Shown: piece by piece, positions 29,558-37,910 of the stretch | Numbering within the stretch: the first letter of the stretch is position 1 | Layout of the letters: the number at the start of each line of letters is the position of its first letter | From: Brevundimonas vesicularis NBRC 12165 | GTDB taxonomy: Bacteria > Pseudomonadota > Alphaproteobacteria > Caulobacterales > Caulobacteraceae | Reading direction: 5' to 3' | Assembly (NCBI RefSeq): GCF_001592205.1 | Contig: NZ_BCWM01000005.1 | Location: 1 to 64,000, forward strand | DNA: 64,000 nt | The notes under the pieces: model-generated | Told to the model about the DNA's origin: nothing | Database searches by the model: none | The model's input: the letters and a program-made list of their open reading frames with translations, nothing else | Position numbers and translations under genes: made by a program

Positions 29558-31174
29558 TCACGCGCGCAGGAAGGGCGTCTGCTCGTCATCACCCTCGCGC
29601 AGGCCAAACCCTTCATGGCGCTGCGCCACACGGCGATCGAAGTCCGCCTCAGCGCCGATGGTGGTGCGGCGGTAGATCAAGGCTTCGGCGATGTGGCGAC
29701 GCAGAACGCCGGTGCTGCCGTCCAGGTCGGCGATGGTGCGCGCCAGACGCAGGGTGCGTGTCCAGCCGCGCGCGGTCAGGCCGCCGGCCTCGCCCGCCCG
29801 CATCAGCAGCATCCGCCCCGCCTCGTCCGGCGTGGCGAACCGATCCAGCGTGCCGCCGGAGGCGCGGGCGTTCAGGCCTTGGGCGGCGTCCAGCCCCGCT
29901 TCGCGCACCCGGTCCTCCTGCATGGCGCGGGCGGTCGCGACGCGCGCCCGGGCCTCGGCCGTGCCCTCGGCGGGCGGGGGCAGGGCCATGTCGGCGGCGG
30001 TGACCGGCGGCGTCTCGACCGTCAGGTCGATGCGGTCGAACATCGGACCCGAGACGCGGTTCTGATAGTCGCGCTGACAACGCGGGGCCTTGCCGCACGC
30101 GCCGCGTCCGGCGCCGCCCATGCCGCAGCGACACGGGTTCATCGCCGCAACGAGCTGGAACCGCGCGGGATAGCGGATGTGGGCGTTGGCGCGAGCGACC
30201 ACGATCTCGCCGGTCTCCAGCGGAGCCCGCAGGGAATCCAGGGCTTGGGCCGAGTATTCCGGCAGCTCGTCAAGGAACAGCACGCCATTGTGCGCCAGCG
30301 ACGCCTCGCCGGGCTTGGCGCGCAGGCCGCCGCCGGTCAGGGCCGCCATCGACGCGGAATGGTGCGGGCTGCGGAACGGGCGATCGCGGGTCAGGGCGCC
30401 GCGTTCGATCAGGCCGGCGACCGACCAGACCATCGAGGTCTCCAGCAACTCCTGCGAGGTCAGGGGCGGCAAGAGGCCCGGCAGCCGCTGTGCCATCATC
30501 GACTTGCCCGACCCCGGCGGGCCGATGAAGAGCAGGTTGTGGCCGCCGGCCGCCGCGATCTCCAGCGCGCGCTTGGCGCTTTCCTGACCCTTGACCTCGC
30601 GCAGGTCGGGCACGGCCTTGCCGTCCGCCAGCGGTCCGGGCTCGGGCGCGCGCAGAACCTGGGTTCCCTTGAAATGGTTGACCAGGCTGATCAGCGAGCG
30701 CGGCGCGAGGATGCGGGCGCCGCCGGCCCAGGCCGCCTCCGGTCCCGTCGCCTCGGGGCAGATCAGACCCAGGCCCATGGCGTCGGCGGCGACGGCGGCG
30801 GGCAGGGCGCCGCCGACCCGCGCGATCTGGCCGTCCAGCCCCAGCTCGCCGATGGCGGCCCAGCCGTCGAGCGCATCGGGCGCGATCACCCCCATGGCCG
30901 CCATCAAAGCCAGGGCGATGGGCAGGTCGAAATGGCTGCCCTCCTTGGGCAGGTCGGCCGGCGCCAGGTTGGCGATGATCCGCTTGGCGGGCAGGGCCAG
31001 ACCGATGCCGGCGAAGGCCCCGCGCACCCGCTCCTTGCTTTCGGCCACCGCCTTGTCCGGCAGGCCCACGATGTTGAAGATGGTCGGCCCGTCATTGCCG
31101 ATCAACTGGACCTCGACGTCCACGCGCCGGGCTTCCACCCCGTCAAAGGCGACCGTGACAACCCGCGCGACCAT
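29558..31174 (-). CDS. comM: YifB family Mg-chelatase-like AAA+ ATPase (ComM)
   Basis: A 538-aa protein with an N-terminal Lon-protease-like domain (IVGLPDKAVAESKERVRGA) and a central AAA+ module: Walker A GPPGSGKSMMAQRLP near 220-234 and Walker B LFLDELPEY near 290-298. A cysteine-rich insert CRCGMGGAGRGACGKAPRCQ follows at about 345. The C-terminal Mg-chelatase-associated domain ends the protein. ComM is a helicase that extends recombination branches in natural transformation. The start ATG has GGGAGA before it. Confidence 0.93.
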   Translation of the reverse strand: MVARVVTVAFDGVEARRVDVEVQLIGNDGPTIFNIVGLPDKAVAESKERVRGAFAGIGLALPAKRIIANLAPADLPKEGSHFDLPIALALMAAMGVIAPDALDGWAAIGELGLDGQIARVGGALPAAVAADAMGLGLICPEATGPEAAWAGGARILAPRSLISLVNHFKGTQVLRAPEPGPLADGKAVPDLREVKGQESAKRALEIAAAGGHNLLFIGPPGSGKSMMAQRLPGLLPPLTSQELLETSMVWSVAGLIERGALTRDRPFRSPHHSASMAALTGGGLRAKPGEASLAHNGVLFLDELPEYSAQALDSLRAPLETGEIVVARANAHIRYPARFQLVAAMNPCRCGMGGAGRGACGKAPRCQRDYQNRVSGPMFDRIDLTVETPPVTAADMALPPPAEGTAEARARVATARAMQEDRVREAGLDAAQGLNARASGGTLDRFATPDEAGRMLLMRAGEAGGLTARGWTRTLRLARTIADLDGSTGVLRRHIAEALIYRRTTIGAEADFDRRVAQRHEGFGLREGDDEQTPFLRA

Positions 31175-31234
31175 GTCGTTCTCCCACCTGAACGAGAGAA
31201 CGAACCATGAACTGAAATCTAATTCAAGTGGCGA

Positions 31235-32191
31235 TCACGCAACCTGTGCGGCGCATTTGGCCTCGATGGCGTCCCACATCAGGGCCGTGGCGTCGATGCC
31301 GGTGAAGGCCTTCAGCTGCTGGGCGCCGGTGGGGGAGGTGACGTTGATCTCGGTCAGATAGTCGCCGATCACATCGATGCCGACGAAGATCAGGCCGCGT
31401 TCCCTCAGCGTCGGGCCGATGGCGGCGCAGATTTCCAGGTCGCGCGGCGTCAGCTCGACCGGCATGGCCGTGCCGCCGACATGCAGGTTCGAGCGTACCG
31501 CCCCCGCCGCCGGGACGCGGTTGATGGCGCCGACGGGCTCGCCGTCGATCAGCAGGATGCGCTTGTCGCCCTTCGAGACCGCGGGAATGAACTTCTGGAT
31601 CACCAGCGGATCGCGGCTGCCCGCGGCATGGATCTCGATCAGGGCGTCCAGGTTGGGATCGTCGGCGCGCAGCTTGATCACGCCCGAACCGCCATTGCCG
31701 TGCAGGGGCTTCAGGACCACCTCGCCGTGCTTCTTGTGGAAGGCGTCCAGAGCGACGGGGTCGGCCGAGATCAGGGTCGGCGGTTGCAGGCCGGGGAAGG
31801 CGGTGACCATCAGCTTTTCGGGGGCCGATCGCACCTGCGCTGGGTCGTTGACCACCAGGGTCCGAGGATGCACCGTCTCCAGCAGATAGGTGGCCGTGAC
31901 ATAGGCCATGTCGAACGGCGGATCCTGGCGCATCAGGATTACGTCCACGTCCTCAGCCAGATCCAGCTTTTCCCAGTCGCCGAAGTCGACGTGGTTGCCG
32001 ACCTCGCGCCGCACGGTGATCGGGCGGGCGCGGCAATAGAGCCGGCCCTCTTCCAGCGCCAGGGTGCGGAAGTCATAGACCCACTGTTTGTGACCGCGCG
32101 CCTGCGCCGTCTCGGCCATCAGGAAAGTGGTGTCCCCGGCGATGTCGACGGCCTCGATCGGGTCCATCTGAATGGCGACTCTGAGGGTCAT
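31235..32191 (-). CDS. gshB: Glutathione synthetase
   Basis: A 318-aa ATP-grasp enzyme joining gamma-glutamylcysteine and glycine. Family marks are the N-terminal [20 protein letters not shown], the [18 protein letters not shown] motif, [17 protein letters not shown] in the grasp domain and the C-terminal [20 protein letters not shown]. Length is normal. It is the last of four same-strand genes from ybbN. Its ribosome site AAGAACA lies at the edge of repeat A copy 3. Confidence 0.97.
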   Translation of the reverse strand: MTLRVAIQMDPIEAVDIAGDTTFLMAETAQARGHKQWVYDFRTLALEEGRLYCRARPITVRREVGNHVDFGDWEKLDLAEDVDVILMRQDPPFDMAYVTATYLLETVHPRTLVVNDPAQVRSAPEKLMVTAFPGLQPPTLISADPVALDAFHKKHGEVVLKPLHGNGGSGVIKLRADDPNLDALIEIHAAGSRDPLVIQKFIPAVSKGDKRILLIDGEPVGAINRVPAAGAVRSNLHVGGTAMPVELTPRDLEICAAIGPTLRERGLIFVGIDVIGDYLTEINVTSPTGAQQLKAFTGIDATALMWDAIEAKCAAQVA

Positions 32192-32198
32192 TGTTCTT

Positions 32199-32230
32199 GG
32201 GCCTATCGCGCGTTGCGCTACTTGAGGCCC
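32199..32230 (-). repeat. Palindromic repeat A, copy 3 (gshB leader)
   Basis: Read leftward: GGGCCTCAAGTAGCGCAACG, then CGCGATAGGCCC. Outer arms GGGCCT/AGGCCC pair perfectly. The next bases are AAGAACAATG, which holds the gshB ribosome site and start codon. Confidence 0.8.
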
Positions 32231-32281
32231 GTTGGGCGCGCCGCGCTCCGGGCCAGTGAATGTTCGGTGTCGGTGCGGCGC

Positions 32282-32476
32282 TCAGTCGAGCTGACGCGCT
32301 TCCTCGGCCAGCATGATCGGCACGCCTTCGCGGATCGGATAGGCCAGTTTGGCGCCCGCCGAGATCAACTCGTTGGCGTCGCGGTCGTAGGTCAGCTTGC
32401 CGCGCGTGACGGGGCAGACCAGCACCTCCAGCAGGCGGGGATCGACGGAGACCGGGGTGTTGAAGGCGTCACTCAT
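32282..32476 (-). CDS. Trm112 family protein
   Basis: A 64-aa protein of the Trm112/UPF0434 family. [20 protein letters not shown] at about 12-31 and [15 protein letters not shown] at the end are the standard pattern. In eukaryotes and archaea Trm112 activates several methyltransferases; the short bacterial forms are thought to be zinc-ribbon-like relatives, but only one cysteine remains here, so metal binding is unlikely. It is the third gene of the ybbN to gshB set. Two copies of repeat A precede it. Confidence 0.87.
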   Translation of the reverse strand: MSDAFNTPVSVDPRLLEVLVCPVTRGKLTYDRDANELISAGAKLAYPIREGVPIMLAEEARQLD

Positions 32477-32483
32477 TTTTCTT

Positions 32484-32512
32484 GGCCTATCGCGCTGGCG
32501 CTAGTTGAGAGC
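32484..32512 (-). repeat. Palindromic repeat A, copy 4 (Trm112 leader)
   Basis: Read leftward: GCTCTCAACTAGCGCCAGCG, then CGATAGGCC. It has a more altered left arm than copy 3, but is again followed directly by AAGAAAAATG with the Trm112 start codon. Confidence 0.75.
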
Positions 32513-32520
32513 TCTTTAGG

Positions 32521-32550
32521 GGGCTACCGCGCTTTGCGCTACTTGAGCCC
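32521..32550 (-). repeat. Palindromic repeat A, copy 5
   Basis: Read leftward: GGGCTCAAGTAGCGCAAAGC, then GCGGTAGCCC, with outer arms GGGCT/AGCCC. It stands 8 bases from copy 4 in the same orientation and touches the 3' end of the Lon-N gene. Confidence 0.78.
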
Positions 32551-32551
32551 G

Positions 32552-33208
32552 TCATTGCATGGACGGCGCGGCGTCGTCACCGCCGTCGGCGGCGTCGATG
32601 CGCATCAGGGCCGTCAGGGCCTCGGCGCGGGGCATCAGGCCCATGGCCTCCAGCAGAGCCTGCTTCTCCGCGGGTTCGAACGGCAGGGCCATCGACAGGC
32701 TGTTGACCAGGGCCTCCATCGGCGCCGTCTCGGCTGTCTCCCAATCGATGTCCAGGAGCCGGTGCGCCATATAGGCGCGCAAGGCGTCGAGGAAGGCGTC
32801 GCGGTCGAAGTCCGGCTCCTCAGGCGGGGAGACGAGATCGTCCTCATAGGCCTCGAACGCCGCGCGGACCTGGCGATAGGGGGTCTTGGACGGCATTTCG
32901 GCGGCGATGCGGAAGCGCGACACGCCGGTCAGGGTGATCAGATAGCGCCCGTCGGAGGTCTCGGCGAAACTGGTGATCCGACCGGCGCAGCCGACCGGCG
33001 ACAGGCCAGGCAGAGCGGGCGTGCCGCCCTTGGGCTGGACCAGACCGATGATCCGGTCGCCGGCCATGGCGTCGTCCACCATGTTCAGATAGCGCGGCTC
33101 GAAGATGTTCAGCGGCAGCTGCCCGCGCGGCAGCAGGATGGTCCCGCCCAGCGGGAACACCGGGATCACCTGAGGCAGGTCGAGGGCGCGCACATAGCCT
33201 TGAGGCAT
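32552..33208 (-). CDS. LON peptidase substrate-binding domain protein
   Basis: A 218-aa protein made only of the N-terminal (LAN) domain of Lon, without ATPase or protease parts. VIPVFPLGGTILLPRGQLPL, then NIFEPRYLNMVDDAM and VGCAGRITSF are the standard motifs. The role of stand-alone Lon-N proteins is not known; substrate binding or adaptor activity is inferred. ATG 33208 has CAGGAGAAGTG before it and is preferred to the GTG one codon earlier. It follows ybbN across repeat A copy 6. Confidence 0.9.
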   Translation of the reverse strand: MPQGYVRALDLPQVIPVFPLGGTILLPRGQLPLNIFEPRYLNMVDDAMAGDRIIGLVQPKGGTPALPGLSPVGCAGRITSFAETSDGRYLITLTGVSRFRIAAEMPSKTPYRQVRAAFEAYEDDLVSPPEEPDFDRDAFLDALRAYMAHRLLDIDWETAETAPMEALVNSLSMALPFEPAEKQALLEAMGLMPRAEALTALMRIDAADGGDDAAPSMQ

Positions 33209-33219
33209 CACTTCTCCTG

Positions 33220-33251
33220 AGGCCTACCGCGCTTCGCGCTGCTTGAGGCCC
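33220..33251 (-). repeat. Palindromic repeat A, copy 6 (Lon-N leader)
   Basis: Read leftward: GGGCCTCAAGCAGCGCGAAG, then CGCGGTAGGCCT. Outer arms GGCCT/AGGCC. The ribosome site CAGGAGAAG of the Lon-N gene begins at the element's edge. Confidence 0.8.
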
Positions 33252-33263
33252 GCTTGTTCTGGA

Positions 33264-34181
33264 TCACGAAAACAGAATGGACGACAGGCGGCGACGACCA
33301 TCCTTGGACACGTCCGAGGTCAGCCCCGCAGCGTCGAAGATGACCAGGAGCTGTTTGCGGGCCGCCTGATCGTTCCACTCGCGGTCGGCCTGGATGATGG
33401 CCAGCAAATTGTCGACCGCGCCCTTGAAGTCGCCGGCCGCGCTCTGGGCCTCGGCTAGGTCGAAACGCGCCTGATGATCGTTCGGATCGGCGTCGACCTT
33501 GGCCTCAAGTTCGGCCGAGGCGCTCGCCAAATCGCCGGTGGGGGTTTTAGACGCCAAGGCCAGTTGGGCGCGCACGCTCTGGACCGCCGGCTCCTTGGAG
33601 TCCTGCGGCGCCATGGCGATGGTCTGGGCCGCCTGTTCGGGGTCGCCGCCCGCCAGATAGACCCGCGCCATGCCGGCGATGGCCTTCTCGTTCTCAGGCT
33701 CGATCGACAGGACGTGGGCGAAGGCCTGGGCCGCGCCGCCGAAGTCGTTCAGCCCCAGCGATTCCTCGCCCAGCTCCAGCAGCTGCGCCGTCTCGGTCGA
33801 GCCGCCCTGACCGCCGGTCAGCTTGTCGATGAAGGCCTTGATCTGGCTGTCGGGAATGGCGCCCTGGAAGCCGTCGACTGGCTGGCCGTTGACGAAGGCG
33901 TAGACGGTCGGGATCGACTGCACCCGCAGCTGACCCGCATAGGCCGGGTTGGCGTCCACATCGATCTTGACCATCTTCACCGCCCCCTTGGCGGCGCGCA
34001 CGGCCTTCTCCAGCGCCGGGCCCAGGGTCCGGCACGGCCCGCACCAGGTTGCCCAGAAGTCGACGATGACCGGCTGATGCTTGGACGCCTCGATCACGTC
34101 GGTCATGAAGGAGGCGTCGGTGCCCTCCTTGATCAGGTCGCCGGCGGCGTCGGGGGTCAGGGTCGGGTCGAGCAGGGTCAT
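33264..34181 (-). CDS. Thioredoxin-like co-chaperone YbbN (trx-TPR)
   Basis: A 305-aa protein with an N-terminal thioredoxin domain (about 20-125) holding VDFWATWCGPCRTLGP, and C-terminal TPR-like helices (about 130-300). The active CGPC is intact, unlike the SxxC of E. coli YbbN (CnoX), so redox activity is possible. The family holds unfolded or oxidised proteins for GroEL and DnaK. It heads the leftward set ybbN, Lon-N, Trm112, gshB, and the chaperone-thiol theme fits glutathione synthesis. The upstream gap is 351 bases. Confidence 0.9.
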   Translation of the reverse strand: MTLLDPTLTPDAAGDLIKEGTDASFMTDVIEASKHQPVIVDFWATWCGPCRTLGPALEKAVRAAKGAVKMVKIDVDANPAYAGQLRVQSIPTVYAFVNGQPVDGFQGAIPDSQIKAFIDKLTGGQGGSTETAQLLELGEESLGLNDFGGAAQAFAHVLSIEPENEKAIAGMARVYLAGGDPEQAAQTIAMAPQDSKEPAVQSVRAQLALASKTPTGDLASASAELEAKVDADPNDHQARFDLAEAQSAAGDFKGAVDNLLAIIQADREWNDQAARKQLLVIFDAAGLTSDVSKDGRRRLSSILFS

Positions 34182-34532
34182 GGGCGAGGTCCGCGCAGAG
34201 ATCGGTCAGGTTCAACGGTTCAGATGGCGTCGGGATGCGTCGGCATCAAGCCGGGAAAAGGTCACGCCGGGATTTCAGACGGTGGTCATGAAAAACACCG
34301 TCTAATTCGTCTAATTCGTCTGACTTCCCCCGCCGCTCGTCTGCCTCATTGTGCCCGACTTTGCGAGATGGGGCCTGTGCGGCAAGGTTCAAGCGGTTGG
34401 CGATGACGATGGTGTAAACGCAACGCTGCCGCGTCCCTCGCGACATTCCCGAAGTCCAACAGGATAGGTGCCGCGACCGCTTCGGCATCGCCGCTAACCT
34501 GTCTTCAAGCAAGCCTGCCGTATTCAGGTTGA
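34182..34532. other. Intergenic region without recognisable gene
   Basis: A 351-base divergent gap between ybbN and a membrane protein gene. It has a short tandem repeat at 34300-34326: two exact copies of GTCTAATTC and a third, GTCTGACTT, in an AT-richer patch. Open frames here are short and have no family look. No tRNA, terminator or clear promoter was found. The tandem repeat could be an operator for either gene. Confidence 0.5.
34300..34326. repeat. Three 9-bp tandem repeats in a promoter gap
   Basis: GTCTAATTC at 34300-34308 and 34309-34317, then GTCTGACTT at 34318-34326 (7 of 9 alike). The spacing is less than one helical turn. It is AT-richer than its surroundings. Function unknown. 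Confidence 0.6.
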
Positions 34533-35030
34533 ATGCTGGACAACCAAAACAGCCCCATCAAAAAGCCGCTGCCGCTGGCGGAGCGCGCCGCCGGTCGCAG
34601 GGTGCGCTTTGGTGAGGTGGTGTCGAACGCCCTCGGCAATGATCGGAGGGTCTTGGCGGCCGCCTTCGCGCCCGTCGACACAAAACGCAGCCTATCGGAG
34701 GGCATCGAAGGCGGAAGCACAGCCGTTATTCCCTTGGGCATGGTTCACGGCTTCTTGGCCTTCGTCGCGCTCTTCACGGGCGACTGGTCCAGTCTGGTCG
34801 TGCATGGGGTGCTGACGGGATTTGTGATCCTGGCCTATTACGCCATCGTGTATGGACGCACGATCTGGCCGATCTGTTTTGTCCTCGCCTGGCTCGTGGT
34901 GGAAATCACCTGCGGCCGGTGGCTGTTCGACTACAGAATGGGCGGTAGCTATATGAACATCTTCGCCCTGCCGGTCGCGATCCTTGGCGTACGGGCGGCG
35001 TGGAGAAGGGCGCGCCTGGCCAAGATGTAA
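34533..35030 (+). CDS. Hypothetical membrane protein
   Basis: A 165-aa protein I do not recognise. About 65 charged N-terminal residues precede four hydrophobic segments near 66-84, 88-108, 112-130 and 138-155. The codon use looks less biased than that of its neighbours (more A and T at third positions), which fits either weak expression or recent arrival. No operon partner: it is divergent from ybbN and convergent with proX. Confidence 0.7.
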   Translation: MLDNQNSPIKKPLPLAERAAGRRVRFGEVVSNALGNDRRVLAAAFAPVDTKRSLSEGIEGGSTAVIPLGMVHGFLAFVALFTGDWSSLVVHGVLTGFVILAYYAIVYGRTIWPICFVLAWLVVEITCGRWLFDYRMGGSYMNIFALPVAILGVRAAWRRARLAKM

Positions 35031-35045
35031 TTTCGCGCAATCGGT

Positions 35046-35561
35046 TCAAGCGCCCATCGCTTCGAAATCCACCACCACCGGCTCCCGCCCCAGCAGCGCC
35101 AGCACGCGCCGGAAGGCCGACTGATCCAGGGCGGTGGTCGCCGTATTGGTCAGGGGGTGGAAGTTGACGATGTCGGCGTCCCACAGGCGCCGGTCCAAGA
35201 CGAAGGTGACGCGGCGGTCGATGTCGTTGATCAGGCCCAGCGCCGTGACCGAGCCGGGGCGGACGCCCAGGGTTTCGAACATCAACTGCTCGTTTCCGAA
35301 CGACAAGCGGCCCGAGCCCATGGCGGCCGCCGCGCGCTTCAGGTCGATCACCGTGTCCTGACGCGCCGAGATCAGCCACAGCCGGCCTTTGTGATCCTTC
35401 AGGAACAGGTTCTTGGTGTGGGCGCCCGGCAGGTCGGCCTTGAGGTCCAGCCCTTCCTCGACCCGAAAGACGGCCGGGTGGTCGTGGGTCACGTGATCCA
35501 CGCCGTTCGCCTTCAGCCAGACGGTCAGGGTCTCGCGGTCGAAAGCGGGTGCGTCAGTCAT
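35046..35561 (-). CDS. proX: Prolyl-tRNA deacylase ProX (YbaK/INS family)
   Basis: A 171-aa editing protein that hydrolyses Ala-tRNA-Pro made in error by prolyl-tRNA synthetase. The YbaK fold shows in [40 protein letters not shown] with the substrate-contacting Lys, and [19 protein letters not shown]. The end [21 protein letters not shown] is ProX-specific rather than YbaK (Cys-tRNA) type. It is divergent from the DUF6065 gene with a 31-base gap. Confidence 0.92.
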   Translation of the reverse strand: MTDAPAFDRETLTVWLKANGVDHVTHDHPAVFRVEEGLDLKADLPGAHTKNLFLKDHKGRLWLISARQDTVIDLKRAAAAMGSGRLSFGNEQLMFETLGVRPGSVTALGLINDIDRRVTFVLDRRLWDADIVNFHPLTNTATTALDQSAFRRVLALLGREPVVVDFEAMGA

Positions 35562-35592
35562 GGTTGAGCCGTCGGGTTTCGGGCGTTAGGAA

Positions 35593-36366
35593 ATGGTCAT
35601 GGTCGATACCGTCAACACGCGCCCGCTGGAACTGGAATGCTATCCGATGACGGCCCGGCCGCCGGACCTGGTGCCCGGCCGCCAGTCGCGCAACTGGATG
35701 GACGCCTTCATCAGCCGCCACCCCTATCGCTGCCTGCCGCTGAACATGGCCAACACCACGGGGTGGGAGATCCTGTGCCCGTTCGGCTTCTCGGCCGAGT
35801 GGAACGGCGGTCCGCGCCAGGAAGACATCGTCATCACGCCGGATCGGCCCCAGCACGATCTGGCCCATTTCGTCACCTCGCACTTCTCGCGCGGGGTGCT
35901 GACCATGCATCCGCAATATCTGTTCCGCACGCCGCCCGGCTGGGGGATGATGTGTTCGGGGTCGCCCAACCATGTGAAGGACGGCATTCAGCCGCTGGTC
36001 GGATTGATCGAGACGGACTGGCTGCCCTTCCCCTTCACGATGAACTGGATCTTCACCCGGCCGGGACGGATCACCTTCGAGAAGGGCGAACCCTTCTGCT
36101 TCATCAATCTGATCGAGCACAAGAAGGTCGAGCAGTTCCAGCCGATCATCCGCACGCTGGAATCCAACCCGGTGATGAAGGGCCAGTTCGAGGCCTGGAA
36201 CCGCGCCCGTACCGACTTCAACCAGCGTCTGGCCGGCGGCGATCCGGATGCGGCCAAGGAGGCCTGGCAGCGCTACTACTTTAAGGGCGAGGTGCCGGAA
36301 GATATGGGCACGGCGCCGGCGACCCACTCCAATAAACGCCGGCTGAAGTCGCCGCGGGTGGGATGA
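35593..36366 (+). CDS. DUF6065 family protein
   Basis: A 257-aa protein. LECYPMTARPPDLVPGRQSR at the start, MANTTGWEILCPFGFSAEWNGG and IETDWLPFPFTMNWIFTRPG match the DUF6065 family, of unknown function. A beta-rich fold with several conserved Trp/Pro/Gly residues and the late Cys (EPFCFINLIEH) are visible; there is no signal peptide. Two in-frame ATGs (35593, 35599) are equally possible. A strong terminator follows directly. Confidence 0.82.
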   Translation: MVMVDTVNTRPLELECYPMTARPPDLVPGRQSRNWMDAFISRHPYRCLPLNMANTTGWEILCPFGFSAEWNGGPRQEDIVITPDRPQHDLAHFVTSHFSRGVLTMHPQYLFRTPPGWGMMCSGSPNHVKDGIQPLVGLIETDWLPFPFTMNWIFTRPGRITFEKGEPFCFINLIEHKKVEQFQPIIRTLESNPVMKGQFEAWNRARTDFNQRLAGGDPDAAKEAWQRYYFKGEVPEDMGTAPATHSNKRRLKSPRVG

Positions 36367-36371
36367 AAGAA

Positions 36372-36404
36372 AAAGCCCCTCTCCACGCCGTGGAGAGGGG
36401 CTTT
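36372..36404. terminator. Bidirectional terminator between DUF6065 and the CC0125-type lipoprotein
   Basis: A 15-bp perfect stem AAAGCCCCTCTCCAC (36372-36386) with GTGGAGAGGGGCTTT (36390-36404) and a 3-nt loop. A and T runs flank both sides, so it serves both convergent genes. Confidence 0.92.
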
Positions 36405-36409
36405 CAGCA

Positions 36410-36982
36410 TCAGGCCGCCGGGCGGGTGACCTGCGGACCCAGGTTCTGGATCACCTCGCGAGCGTCGAAGGCGTTGGGGTCGTTGGCGGGTTTGGGGCCG
36501 CGACCCAGGACGATTTCGGCATTGGCCTCGAAGCGGTCGACCTGACGGACGTCGAAGTCATTGACGCCCCACGGGCCGTAACGGTCCCATGGGCTCCAGA
36601 AGCCGCTGCGGTAGTAGCGCCACGACGGACCCCAGTAGGGGCTGTAGAAGCGGTTATAGCCCGAATAGAAGGGGTCGGGCGTGCCGACGAAGCGCGTGTC
36701 GCGGTCGGTGGCGCGGTTGACGGTGGAGAACCAGTCGTAACCGCTCTCGACCGTCAGTTCGGCCGAGCGCAGCAGCAGCGACTGTTCGACCTGTTCGCGC
36801 GAGGTCAGCGAATTGCCCGAGAAGCTGACCCGGAAACGATTGTTCTCCAGGCGCTGCTCGGCATAGCCGCCACGCTGGCCGTTGAAGCCTGCGGGTTGAT
36901 ACGGGGTGGCGGTGGCGCAGGCCGCCAGGGCCAGACCGGCGGCGACGGTCACCGCTAGGGTCTTCAGGGGGAGGGTTTTCAT
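36410..36982 (-). CDS. CC0125/CC1285-type lipoprotein
   Basis: A 190-aa protein with a lipoprotein signal ending ALAAC (Cys22) in LALAACATATPYQPAGFNG. The segment YAEQRLENNRFRVSFSGNSL is the diagnostic part of this Caulobacterales family; a Tyr/Trp/Pro-rich repeat near 110-145 (YSGYNRFYSPYWGPSWRYY) follows. Role unknown; probably a periplasmic envelope protein. ATG 36982 starts the signal; the longer frame to 37036 does not. Confidence 0.85.
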   Translation of the reverse strand: MKTLPLKTLAVTVAAGLALAACATATPYQPAGFNGQRGGYAEQRLENNRFRVSFSGNSLTSREQVEQSLLLRSAELTVESGYDWFSTVNRATDRDTRFVGTPDPFYSGYNRFYSPYWGPSWRYYRSGFWSPWDRYGPWGVNDFDVRQVDRFEANAEIVLGRGPKPANDPNAFDAREVIQNLGPQVTRPAA

Positions 36983-37081
36983 GACATCAAACTCCTTGAT
37001 CGCCCATTCGGGCGCTCTGACGGCTGAACGGAGCATGAACGAAGGCGTTCCCGACCACTGTATGACGAAGCGTCGCGGCGT

Positions 37082-37714
37082 CTAGAGCCGAAGAACGATC
37101 AGCACGGCGGCGACCATCAGCAGTAGGCCGACGAAGACGCCGAAGCCTTTGCGAAAGCGCGGTTGCTGCATGCGGCGCGACAGGGCGGCGCCGGACAGGG
37201 CGTAGGTGCTCATCGAAACCATATCCATGCCGATGGCCGCCATGGCGAACATCGCCATCTGCGGCGCGACCGGCCGGTTCACGTCGATGAAGGGCGGCAG
37301 GACGGCGGTGAAGAACAGGATGGCCTTGGGGTTGGCGATCTGGACGGCGAACCCGTCGATCAGGGCGCTGCGGCCTTTCTTGACGACGACCTCGTCGGGA
37401 TCGGCGGCGGTGGCGAAGGCGCCGCGCAGCGCCTTGATCCCCAGCCAGGCCACATAGAGCGCGCCCAGGACGGCGATGACCTTGAAGGCGGCGGGGAAGG
37501 CCTTGACCAAGGCGCCCAGACCCAGGGCCGCGGCGCCGAACCACACCAGCGTCGCGGCGTTCATGCCCAAGACGCCGATCAGGGCCGAGGCGCGGCCCTT
37601 TTCAACGCCGGTCGCGACGGCGAACAGGTTGGCGGGGCCGGGCGTGATCGCCATCACCGCCATGACGCCGAGAAAGGTCGAATAGAGGTGCGGATCGACG
37701 GGCAGGGCGGGCAT
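37082..37714 (-). CDS. LysE family amino acid exporter
   Basis: A 210-aa membrane protein with six helices. ITPGPANLFAVATGVEKGRA at about 20-39, GALYVAWLGIKALRGA and the QIANPKAILFFTAVLPPF motif are the usual RhtB/LysE pattern. Such proteins export amino acids or their analogues; the substrate here is unknown. It is on the same strand as the lipoprotein gene, 99 bases upstream of it. Confidence 0.9.
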   Translation of the reverse strand: MPALPVDPHLYSTFLGVMAVMAITPGPANLFAVATGVEKGRASALIGVLGMNAATLVWFGAAALGLGALVKAFPAAFKVIAVLGALYVAWLGIKALRGAFATAADPDEVVVKKGRSALIDGFAVQIANPKAILFFTAVLPPFIDVNRPVAPQMAMFAMAAIGMDMVSMSTYALSGAALSRRMQQPRFRKGFGVFVGLLLMVAAVLIVLRL

Positions 37715-37760
37715 GCGGCGCGATGTCGCTGCTTAGTCGGGCGCGGTCAAGGCGCTCTGT

Positions 37761-37821
37761 CTCCTGCCCGCGTCGCGGGGAGGTGGCGCGGCGCATCTTG
37801 CGCCGTGACGGAGGGGTTCTT
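37761..37821 (+). repeat. Intergenic repeat B variant, left unit
   Basis: CTCCTGCCCGCGTCGCGGGG then AGGTGGCGCGGCGCATCTTG and CGCCGTGACGGAGGGG. The order (CCCC/GGGG palindrome, AGGTGG, GCGC stem, GAGGGG) is that of repeat B. The inner stem is GGCGC-ATCTT-GCGCC. Confidence 0.72.
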
Positions 37822-37850
37822 CACCCATTCATCGGCGTCCGTAGGGATCA

Positions 37851-37902
37851 AAGAGCCCCTCCACCGCAGCGCGGTCCCCCTCCCCATTTCATGGGGAGGA
37901 GA
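37851..37902 (-). repeat. Intergenic repeat B variant, right unit
   Basis: The inverse of the left unit: read leftward CTCCTCCCCATGAAATGGGG, AGGGGGACCGCGCTGCGGT, GGAGGGGCTCT. About 30 bases separate the two units, as in the 23.3-kb pair. It ends 9 bases before the stop of the next leftward gene. Confidence 0.72.
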
Positions 37903-37910
37903 CGCGGATG

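Noticed and set aside
34246-34512. 88-codon minus-strand frame in the ybbN upstream gap.
   Set aside because: No ribosome site, no family look, and part of it (DELDELDG) is only the translation of the 9-bp tandem repeat.
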